From Diphasiastrum complanatum (taxonomy: Eukaryota; Streptophyta; Lycopodiopsida; Lycopodiales; Lycopodiaceae), in assembly GCA_029204225.1 (NCBI GenBank), contig CM055096.1, positions 72,793,349 to 72,857,348 on the forward strand: a stretch of 64,000 nt of DNA. Reading direction: 5' to 3'. Shown in pieces: positions 55,835-64,000 of this stretch (position 1 is the first letter of the stretch; every line of letters starts with the position of its first letter). The translations under genes and the position numbers were made by a program. The notes under the pieces were generated by a model that saw only the letters and a program-made list of their open reading frames with translations, had not been told where the DNA came from and ran no database searches.

Positions 55835-56575
55835 TATAATTGATTGATTGCTTTAATTGATTGTTTCTATTATGATTTTCTTGAGTAATCTTTATCCTTC
55901 AATCTACGACTACCATTTCCCATATGATTGGAAGGTGTTTGGAGACTCCTGCACAAGCACATCCGATGCACATCTACCTCTCCCTCACTGCTGCTATGAT
56001 TAAAACCTGTTCTGCTTTTCATTTGCCTTCCAAACCTTGGATTTCATGAAAGTGCCAAACCTTGAGGCCTGTGGCTTAAAGCTAAAATTCTTATTGAATA
56101 ATGACCAGTGCTAATGGGATAAGTAGTGAGAGAGACATAGGGCCAGCCATCAACTGGCATGTGAACTATTCTCTTTCTTTCTCAATGATATAATAGCAAC
56201 TGCTTGCTTGCTGGCTTGTTGTTCAGTACTGTGGATTTTGTTTTCACCCTTCAAATCCAAGATGAATACATAGTGATTGATGATTGGATGGATGGATGGA
56301 TGCCTTGTTTGTACGATGTTAAGAAAACAACTAGTAGGTAAGCGTAGGAATATACAATGGGTAATAGCACTTTCTTTGCATGCAATTTTGTAGTAAAGAT
56401 AAAGCCACATAAGTGAGCAAAATGACAATGTACTAAGCTTTCAATCATTTCTTGCATGATGTTGTGTTTTATATTGCCAGTATACATTGTCTCAATACTT
56501 TATGAATTGCTTTAATTGATGGTTCCTATTGTGATTTGCTTGAGTAATTTTTATCCTTCACTAGTAATTGCCATA
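55835..56575. repeat. Pair of direct repeats ~650 bp apart
   Basis: The block with TTGCTTTAATTGATTGTTTC, TTGAGTAATCTTTATCCTTC at 55,840-55,925 recurs imperfectly at 56,490-56,575 (TTGCTTTAATTGATGGTTCC, TTGAGTAATTTTTATCCTTC). They could be the ends of a small insertion or an old duplication. A GGAT tetranucleotide run (56,284-56,300) lies between. Confidence 0.6.
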
Positions 56576-56805
56576 CAAGTGAACCACCCATAACGGTGAG
56601 CGAATAGTACCTACAACAAATTGAGGAATATTGAAAGGTAGCCAAACACCTACCTTCAAAGGTTGTCTTCTATAACACTCCAAAAGGCTCCTTGGATCAT
56701 ATACAGGAGGATTAGCGGCCCATAACGCAACCTGAGCCTCAGCCCCTACTGTTGTTTGCTTTGGAATGACAATAAAGTATCTTGAGATATTAGAAAACCC
56801 TGTGT
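56563..56805 (-). other. Unrecognised open segment, possible exon
   Basis: Read on the minus strand, about 80 codons are open in an AT-rich setting: GFSNISRYFIVIPKQTTVGA, EAQVALWAANPPVYDPRSLL, ECYRRQPLKVGVWLPFNIPQ and FVVGTIRSPLWVVHLYGNY, then a stop. There is no ATG at the start. A splice-acceptor-like ATGATACACAG precedes GGTTTTC near 56,799. Composition (Trp, Pro, Arg spread) looks protein-like. I do not recognise it. Confidence 0.35.
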
Positions 56806-56825
56806 ATCATATCCATGAATTATAC

Positions 56826-57829
56826 TGAATTGTGATAGCAAAATACTCCAAACCTAGGATTTTTATCAGACTTTGAACACTTTGTGCACACAAGCCATGT
56901 AGGGAGCCATGTGAGTGGCCACACCGTATCAAGGAAACTAATCAGAAATCAAAAAATTCTGACAAAAACCCTAGAGAGAGAGAAAAATGAACTAGGAAAA
57001 CATGGAACCTCTAAAAAGTTGATGAAAATGACCTCAGATCATTTTGAGCAGAACTAAAATCATTTAAAACTTTTTGAGATGATCAATTTTAGAATATGGG
57101 TTACTCAATTTGGATCAGTTTCAAGGAATTTATGTCATAATAAAAATTCTAGAACTGTTAAAAAATCTTCAAACTTTAATTAATTCAATTATTTTAAACT
57201 CAGATTGCCATGCTACAGAAAGCAAAAGTGATTCTTTCTTTGCAATACATATCATGAAATGGATAAATTGAGAATTTAAAAAAATAATAACTTCTTAATA
57301 TATCTTTCCTCATTCCTAAGAGACTTAACTTTGTTTTTTTATTTTTTAAACTTACAACTGTCTCTAAGATTTAAGATTTCATACAAAGGTTTACCAAATC
57401 TATGTCACAGATGGTAATAGTTTTAATTTTGGATGCTATGTAATATATATACATAAGAGAGCTTATTTATTGTATTAAGGTTTTCTTTGACTCAGAAATC
57501 TAGAAAGACCTTTGATTTTAGAAATGGTTTGTATACAGATTTTGCATTCCATAGATTTTGCGTTCGAGATAGGCAAAACGATTGAATAACAAAAAAAGGC
57601 CAACTTTGCAATTCAAATATACATTGAAAAAGGTTCAGTAAGTTGAAGTTTAGTATCTTTCATCCATCTCCTAGCAGTTTCATTGTGTCATTAGCAAATA
57701 GTATCACATGTGGTCAAAGCTCATATATTATATTTTGTTTTGTTTTGTTTTTACTTGAGCTATGAAATTGTAGTTACTACACTTTTGTGACAGATATAAT
57801 TCATCAATAAGTTTTCACCAATAATACTT
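56826..57829. other. AT-rich spacer, nothing recognised
   Basis: No gene, LTR end or tandem array was seen. Confidence 0.45.
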
Positions 57830-59790
57830 GATCTCTATCAAAATATAATTTTGCGATTGTGTTTTGTTTTGCAAGACACATAGAAAATGTCTTCCATATT
57901 GGATGAAAAAATGATTGAATTTTTAGAGATGCGTCCTAAAGACTACTTTATTGATGGTTTGTGATCATTTGAAATTGCGAATACTGAAAAACGGAGATTT
58001 TGAGATTTTCATCGTGAATGTTGTGAATAGTGATTGTGAATATTGTGAATAATGATCGTGAACATTGTGAATAAAATCGTGAATACTGATGTGAAATTGT
58101 GAATACTGAGTAATGTATATAATGAGAAAACTGTGAATACTAATCGAGAATATTGTGAATGGTGATCGTGAATGCCGATCTTGAATATTCTTAAATACTA
58201 TAATACTCAACATAATCATGATTATTATGTACTTTTCTAAATACAAATTATGAATGTTAAAATGTTATTATTCAAAATAAAGATTACGCTTGCTAATATT
58301 GGTTACTTGTGCTAAAATTCTTTTGTAGATTTCAATGAAGACAATGATTTGGCAAGTGATGACAAGAAAATTTTGAATAGGACAAATAATAATAACTTGA
58401 AAATGTGTTCTTCCTTGACCAATACAAAGCCAAAGAATAAGTTTTTCAGAAGGCCCGATGAAAGTAATAAATTGACTTTGGTATAATCTAAAGTCTCCCA
58501 ACAAATGATTGATAAAAGTCCAACACATTCAGTTTGAGATAAAAAAATTCAAGTATGTGACATGCATCCCAACACAAGAGGTGGATTATGTTGTCCAATA
58601 CAACATAATTATAGTTAATACCAAATTCCATAAATCAAAACCAAAACATAAATCTCATAAACTAAATAAAAACAAAACCAACTACGATCATGTTCAACAA
58701 AATATAAACAATCACATCAAATATAATCAATCATGATTTATGTTCTGTAATACAACAAAATTAAAAGCATCAATTATCAATTTGTAGCTTTTAAATCTAT
58801 ATTAAAAAATTGCAACAAACTAATATCCAATGTTTAATAATACAATACAAACAAGTCAAGATCGTGGACATATTCCAAAATCAAAATATAAATTCATTGC
58901 ACAAAATAATTTCCCCCACTTTCCTAACTTAGATTTTCAGTTTTTTATTCTTATTTAATGTTGCAAATGCCTTAACATAATTTTAAACTTTTAGGATTTC
59001 TGATACTATGACATGCCAAAAAATTATTAAAAATCTAAAACCTCACATGTAATCCATACAACATAATTATCATTATTACCAAATTGCATAACTCATAACC
59101 AGAACCTAAATCCATTTCATAAACTAAAAATTACAAATCTTATCAATTTTTGAAAACATTAAAATGTCAATTACAAACTTACAACAAAGTAATATCCAAA
59201 ATTTCAAAGTACAAATAAAACTTATTAAATTACAAATATTGGTGGAACAATGAAAAAATATGACAAGTCAAAATATATTTTGGTAATTATTGGGACAATT
59301 TATTTATTTTGTTTCTAATAGTGCTTCTTTTGCAAGATGTATACAAAACATCTTCCATATATTAAATGAAAAAATGATCGAGACTTTTCAAATATGCACC
59401 CTAAAGACTAGATGATTGATGGTTGGTGACGATTGTCTAAAATCATCAACAGTGAAAAGCAAATATCTTTAATATTGATCGTGATTATTGTAAATATATA
59501 TTGATTGTGAACAAATTTTGATACTCGTCAACTGATCATGATTATTGTGATTTTTTATCGTGAAGACTCGCTCATAACCAAAACATAAATCCTTTTCATG
59601 AAATGAAAATCACAAATCTTATCGATTTCTTCTAACATTAAAATGACTATTGAAAACTTACAACAAACTAATTTTCAAATTTTCAAAGTACAAAATAATC
59701 ACACAAAATTATTTCCCACAAAAATTTCTAAAATGCCTTATCCAAATCCTAACATTTTTAGAATTCATGCAATTATCACATGGCAAGGCC
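57830..59790. repeat. Degenerate long direct repeats with GTGAATA array
   Basis: The unit around 57,845-58,010 (TGTCTTCCATATTGGATGAAAA, CCTAAAGACTA, TTGATGGTT) recurs at 59,320-59,490. A second unit (CAACATAATTAT, ACCAAATT, CATAAATC) occurs near 58,595, 59,055 and 59,570. Inside, 57,985-58,200 is a loose array of GTGAATA/ATTGTGAATA/TGATCGTGAA. All frames through it are chance. Confidence 0.6.
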
Positions 59791-59855
59791 TTTGTGGTAT
59801 AATACCACATCGTCCTTGTTTGATTGCAAATAGTTATCCCTTTATATGTGCTAAT

Positions 59856-60282
59856 TGTTAGAGATGGTGAACTCATGCAACCCTTCTCTGGCATTCCCCG
59901 AACGGCCGACAAATTGGCGGGCATCGACACCGAATTGTCAACTTACACAAGTTCTGAAGATGGGACATCGAGCAGAACGAATCTTCGGGCAAGTCGAATT
60001 ATTGGAGTCTAGCTCATCGGGCGTGAAGCTTCCAACTGTCACACTCAGCCATAGAGGAACGTTACGAGGTAATGTAGTTAACTTTGTTTAACGTAATTCT
60101 CTCTTGTAATGATTAGTTAGTCTATCTTTTAATCCCATCAGGCGGGACATAAGTATAGATCATAGATCAATAGAATGTATGCTAGAATGTTGTAGTAGAA
60201 GCAGAATACCGAATTGTGAGCATCAGCCCATGTCGCGATGCACTACCGACTCACTCTATAGAAAACAAAAATACAAAAGGCA
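59856..60282 (+). mobile_element. Solo copia LTR, family of 38.0 kb
   Basis: Starts TGTTAGAGATGGTGAACTC, matching the LTR start at 38,046 (minus). No PBS or coding sequence follows. The right end near 60,282 (AAAAGGCA) is a guess. A 5-bp target duplication was not confirmed. Confidence 0.55.
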
Positions 60283-60319
60283 CTTATGTTCTTCCAATTG
60301 TTGTTTTTTGGCGATGTAT

Positions 60320-60649
60320 TTTCTTTGTATTTGCTAATTGTTGGATCTGAAGTTTATTGGAATTGCTATTTCTTATGCTTCTTGTGAGAGAGAAAGAGTA
60401 AGCTATCATCATTGTGGATCTAGTGTTAATGGATGTAGGGTTCATGCTTAGTGTTAATGGATCTAGGGTTAATGCTTAGTGTTAATGGATCTAGAGTTAA
60501 TGCTTAGTGTTAATGGATCTTAGAGTTAATTGTGAATCATCCATGCATGGCGGATTTGTTTTATGCTATTGCTCTCATGGGATCGAACCTCCGCGTGACG
60601 ACTAACTTAATCTCCTTGATGCTTGTGTGCTTGGATCTTGGGTTGAGGA
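60320..60649 (+). mobile_element. 3' part of gypsy LTR (E8 family)
   Basis: Matches the E8 LTR from TTTGCTAATTRTTRGATCTG through GAGAGAAAGAGTAAGCTATC and CTCATGGGA...CGTGACRACTAAC to GGGTTGAGGA. It stops exactly where the E7 LTR terminus (TGTGAAAG, plus strand) begins, so E7 inserted here. Confidence 0.75.
60421..60530 (+). repeat. 28-bp tandem repeat in gypsy LTR, four copies
   Basis: TAGTGTTAATGGATSTAGGG-TTMATGCT units begin at 60,421, 60,449, 60,477 and 60,505. The same place in the E8 LTR (51,410-51,450) has fewer and disordered units, so the array expanded in this copy. Confidence 0.85.
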
Positions 60650-61053
60650 TGTGAAAGTATAGTACTTTTTAGACCATAAATGGATCTTAGAATATCCACA
60701 AGAGTGATTATGTACTTGCTTAATCAATGCATCAAAAAACTAGACAACAAATCTTGATCTAGATTAGCACTTTGACACACAATAAGCATTGATAATCATC
60801 AAACAAGACCATAGACACAAATACGAGCCCAGACATATGAAGAGCAACCTACTGTACGGAATTTTTAATAGTGTTTGAAGTCCTTGAAGTGATGGTTTCA
60901 TTTCGTTCTCACAAAACAATGTACATAGAGAGTAGAAACTCGAGATTGCCAATGAGCTCCAAAAATAATCTATCTTCTCACTATGGGAGCTTGGAATACA
61001 TAGCAAAGCTCACTTCCTTTGGAAAGTTAGGTGAATTTCCAGCATGTAATAAG
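60650..61053 (-). repeat. E7 3' LTR, outer part
   Basis: Matches the 3' portion of the E6 LTR in reverse (AATCTATCTTCTCACTATGG, CACTTCCTTTGGAAAGTTAG). Ends at ATAAG (61,049-61,053), the first copy of the target-site duplication of the nested element. Confidence 0.8.
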
Positions 61054-63011
61054 TGTTAAAAATTCACAATTCTAGCTTGACTAGTTTTGGTCATATGACT
61101 TGTAAATAGTTAGATGGTCATGATGTGGCTTGTCACACATGCCAAATAGCATAGGATTCCATTCATAAGGATGTTCTCAAGTAGACCTAAGTGTTAGAAC
61201 CTTTTGAATGAGTCCAAATTATGCTTAGATACAAGGGAGAAAAAATAGGAGCTATTTCTGGTAATTTTTGCATTGTTGAGGGATCTCCAAGATTCCAACC
61301 CTAACTTGGTAGGGATGAAAGATCCACCAAAATTAGCATTAGGGATAGGTTTAGGGCTACTCATACCTGCCCAAAACCGTGATGGATCATGTATATATAG
61401 GTGATGATATCTCACCAAAATCAATCAAGCAATTTCATGTTTTTTCTCTCATAATGGTGCAATTGCTCTCTATGTTCATAATTGTTTGAGTACTTGTGAT
61501 TACTAATGATTATAGGATTGAATGTAGGTCTAGTGTACAGTACTCAGACTATGGGAGGCCGTACTTTCACACGTGTGAAGCCTTCTTCAAGGATTTGGGC
61601 CATTTAGTGAGGTTCAAGCATAGATTTTTGATGGATTTTGATGGTTTAACTTGTGCTAATCTTATGAAATCATAATCTATTGTTTACCTCATCATTTCAA
61701 GTGTTTTAGGATCCTTATTTGCTGTAATTTTTACATGGTATCAGAGCCTAAAGGCTGAAATGAGCTAAATCCTTGGTTTGCATTCAATTTGATCACAATT
61801 TTTGATCTAAATCTTGTGTAGATTGGATCTTAGCATCTAGTATTGATTCTAGAACTCAAAGTGAGTCAAATACATTGGAGATTGGTGTTGTGTGACTTCA
61901 TTTGCAGGTGTTTAGGTGTATAAAACCAGAGGCAAAGTTGAATTCAATTCACATTACCAAGATAGCAAGTTTTGCTTGCTCCAAGCATTGATTTCTAAGC
62001 GAGTTTTGGAGGTGATTTCATAGAGAAGGCTTTCTAGCATTCAAGGAGAGGGAAGATCAGAGTTTTGGGGACTCTTCAAGGCTGTTCTAAGGTGTAGTAG
62101 GCACCTCCTAAAGTGATTTAGGTTCAGTCCAACCATTGCTTGACTTATGCACCAAATTAGATCAATTTTTCATCAATTTTGATCATTTTTTGCTTGTGAT
62201 TGGATAGTAGATTGTGTTGCATCCTCATTAAGTTCCATTTAGATCTTTTACAAGTGATTTTGGAAGTATATTAGGTTTCTGAAATTCACTCTTGATCAGA
62301 TCATTTGGAAGCTTTAAAGTGAGGAGGAGTGTTAAAAATTCACAATTCTAGCTTGACTAGTTTTGGTCATATGACTTGTAAATAGTTAGATGGTCATGAT
62401 GTGGCTTGTCACACATGCCAAATAGCATAGGATTCCATTCATAAGGATGTTCTCAAGTAGACCTAAGTGTTAGAACCTTTGGAATGAGTCCAAATTATGC
62501 TTAGATACAAGGGAGAAAAAATAGGAGCTATTTTTGGTAATTTTTGCATTGTTGAGGGATCTCCAAGATTCCAACCCTAACTTGGTAGGGATGAAAGATC
62601 CACCAAAATTAGCATTAGGGATAGGTTTAGGGCTACTCATACCTGCCCAAAACCGTGATGGATCATGTATATATAGGTGATGATATCTCACCAAAATCAA
62701 TCAAGCAATTTCATGTTTTTTCTCTCATAATGGTGCAATTGCTCTCTATGTTCATAATTGTTTGAGTACTTGTGATTACTAATGATTATAGGATTGAATG
62801 TAGGTCTGGTGTACAGTACTCAGACTGTGGGAGGTCGTACTTTCACACGTGTGAAGCCTTCTTCAAGGATTTGGGCCATTTAGTGAGGTTCAAGCATAGA
62901 TTTTTGATGGATTTTGATGGTTCAACTTGTGCTAATCTTATGAAATCATAATCTATTGTTTCCCTCATCATTTCAAGTGTTTTAGGATCCTTATTTGCTG
63001 TAATTTTTACA
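61054..63011 (+). mobile_element. Complete non-autonomous LTR element (TRIM/LARD-like)
   Basis: Two 682-bp LTRs (61,054-61,735 and 62,330-63,011; TGTTAAAAATTC...TTTTTACA) flank a 594-bp interior. The interior holds a PBS (TGGTATCAGAGCC, 61,736-61,748), a PPT (GTGAGGAGGAG ending at 62,329) and no coding sequence. The 5-bp target duplication ATAAG is at 61,049-61,053 and 63,012-63,016. The LTRs differ at only a handful of positions. It must rely on proteins of another copia element; its PBS, PPT and TGTTAAAA terminus match E3b. Confidence 0.93.
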
Positions 63012-63303
63012 ATAAGGAGGTTGACTCATCACTTTTTCCCTAAAATGAAACCCTAGTCTATTTCCTAGAGTCATGCTTGGTAGGTGCATGGTTGATAAAA
63101 ATCTCATCACAAATCAAGGTCTAGATCCTATAAAGTAGGAATCTCTACCAAATGGACACAACCACGTCTCTTGACTCGAGCTAACCTACATTAGGTGTAA
63201 ATTTCCATGTGGCACTTTGGCCATCCAATTTTAGAATCAAAATTATAGACAAATGTACAATATTCTACATGGCTAGATTTGCCAATGTTGGCAATTTTTC
63301 ACA
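63012..63303 (-). repeat. E7 3' LTR, inner part
   Basis: Begins with the second ATAAG copy and continues GAGGTTGACTCATCAC. The reverse complement aligns with the E6 LTR start (CAAATCTAGCCATGTAGAATA, CACCTAATGTAGGTTA). It ends TTTTTCACA, next to the PPT. Confidence 0.87.
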
Positions 63304-63311
63304 CTCCTCCT
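63304..63311 (-). promoter_or_regulatory. E7 polypurine tract
   Basis: AGGAGGAG on the minus strand, immediately before the LTR terminus TGTGAAAAA. Confidence 0.85.
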
Positions 63312-63315
63312 CAAA

Positions 63316-64000
63316 TCTAGCCTTGGAAACAATGATGCCTCTATCAATTACTCCAATTGAAGATCTAAGCTTGGCAAATGAATCTTTAGGCTTAGTAAAC
63401 AAATCAGCCAAGCTACTTGATGATGGCACATGTTGGAGTTTGATCTCCTTGGATTGCACTTTCTCCCTCACAAAATGATGAGCAATCTCGATGTGCTTGC
63501 TCCTTACATGGAATGTACGATTAGTAGCAAGTGATTGGGATGATTGGTTGTCACAATAGATGGTTGGGATCTCATCCTCCATGACATGAAGCTCCACCAA
63601 TAGCCTTTTGAGCCACAAGACATCCTTGCATGTTGATTTCAAGGCCTTGTACTCGGATTCTATGGAAGATAAGGAGATGGTATCTTGCACATCATCCATG
63701 TGTGAAATAGGGTATCGATTATGAATAGTCAACTTATTTAAAGCATGGTAATCAATACAATGACTATAACAAAGATCAGGTCTAGTTATAGTTGAATAAA
63801 TCAAGGAGTCTATAAGCCTTCTATATAAAGTGATGTCCTCAAAGGATGCTTCATCACCATTATAGAAGCTTTAACATGTTGCTCCATTGGTGTCTCAATG
63901 CCTTTACAATTCTTCATTCCAAATCTATCTAGGATGGATGTAGCATACTTAGATTGAAAAATGAAGCTAAAATCACATCCTCTTGTAACTTCTATTCCTA
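63316..64000 (-). pseudogene. E7 RT end and RNase H with gypsy RT patch
   Basis: From the window edge on the minus strand: GIEVTRGCDFSFIFQSKYAT, SILDRFGMKNCKGIETPMEQ, a frameshift near 63,860, then LIYSTITRPDLCYS. The next 24 codons (63,759-63,688) read CIDYHALNKLTIHNRYPI...MDDV, a Ty3/gypsy RT motif. Copia RNase H then resumes with QDTISLSSIESEYKALKSTC, WLKRLLVELHVMEDEIPTIY, CDNQSSQSLATNRTFHVRSK and HIEIAHHFVREKVQSKEIKL, to the C-terminus. Compared with E3b, about 80 RNase H residues, including the DSDFAGDKM part, are replaced by the patch. Both joins keep the frame. Function is surely lost. Confidence 0.88.

Larger units (their letters stand above)
60650..64000 (-). mobile_element. Ty1/copia element E7, partial, with nested element
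   Basis: Minus-strand copia element whose 3' LTR is 63,303-60,650, split by the 61,054-63,011 element. PPT and coding sequence follow to the window edge. Left flank is gypsy LTR. LTR family is as E6: starts TGTGAAAAATTGCCAACATT on the minus strand, outer end near 60,650. Confidence 0.85.

Noticed and set aside
61191-62700. Identical minus-strand frames at 61,194-61,424 and 62,470-62,700 as a duplicated gene
   Set aside because: They are the same antisense stretch in the two LTRs of the small element.
1-64000. tRNA genes suggested by TGGTATCAGAGC motifs
   Set aside because: These are retrotransposon primer-binding sites complementary to tRNA ends, not tRNA genes.

Overview
The window reads as nuclear DNA of a land plant with a large, retrotransposon-rich genome. 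It is AT-rich and holds many Ty1/copia and some Ty3/gypsy elements that are nested, broken and inverted. Introns follow the GT-AG rule, and the one clearly intact host-type gene is a plant leucine-rich-repeat protein. The RT-associated restriction-like-endonuclease ORF at 33.5-34.7 kb is, from memory of the family, more usual in ferns, gymnosperms, lycophytes and mosses than in crops. I therefore lean to a non-flowering plant, with low confidence. There are no tRNA or rRNA genes, CRISPR arrays or prokaryotic features.

Layout. 0.3-1.2 kb: a repeat whose inverted partner lies at 23.5-24.5 kb. 2.3-8.5 kb: copia element E1 on the minus strand, with two LTRs, PBS, PPT and gag-pol broken by stops and frameshifts, followed by a truncated second RNase H (8.5-8.85 kb). 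9.7-11.2 kb: a solo-LTR fragment inside a gypsy RNase H-integrase remnant (minus). 11.2-14.2 kb: a gypsy 3' LTR (minus) preceded by a long decayed extra ORF. 14.2-23.5 kb: a mosaic of copia E3a (plus: LTR, gag, protease, part of integrase), copia E4 (minus: gag, protease, integrase with an internal deletion) and copia E3b (plus: protease to RNase H and 3' LTR). 26.7-29.5 kb: copia E5 (plus), truncated in RT.

29.5-33.2 kb is the island least occupied by transposons. It holds the LRR gene (30,068-31,270, minus), a four-copy ~165-bp tandem repeat upstream of it, and a doubtful small ORF. 33.5-34.7 kb holds the endonuclease-type ORF. 34.7-38.5 kb holds LTR remnants and a copia RNase H tail. 38.9-43.3 kb may be a decayed DNA transposon: a spliced transposase-like reading frame (plus), a convergent acidic ORF (minus) and iterated ATATCGGTTCAACGCG-like motifs that run on to about 44 kb.

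47.0-50.9 kb: copia E6, whose integrase segment is inverted in place. It is cut by gypsy element E8 (50.9-54.85 kb, tRNA-Asp-type PBS, gag), followed by a copia integrase remnant (54.9-55.8 kb). 55.8-59.8 kb is AT-rich degenerate repeat with one unrecognised open segment (56.57-56.80 kb). 59.9-64 kb is a nest: a solo LTR, a gypsy LTR piece, the LTR of copia E7 (minus, running off the window), and inside that LTR a complete 1,958-bp non-autonomous LTR element with an ATAAG target-site duplication.

Most notable: (1) E7's RNase H frame carries a 24-codon in-frame patch of gypsy reverse transcriptase; (2) E6 has a ~0.9-kb internal inversion; (3) the palindrome CACACGTGTG occurs 14 times, always in LTRs or leaders of different copia families; (4) the possible two-gene DNA transposon at 38.9-44 kb.
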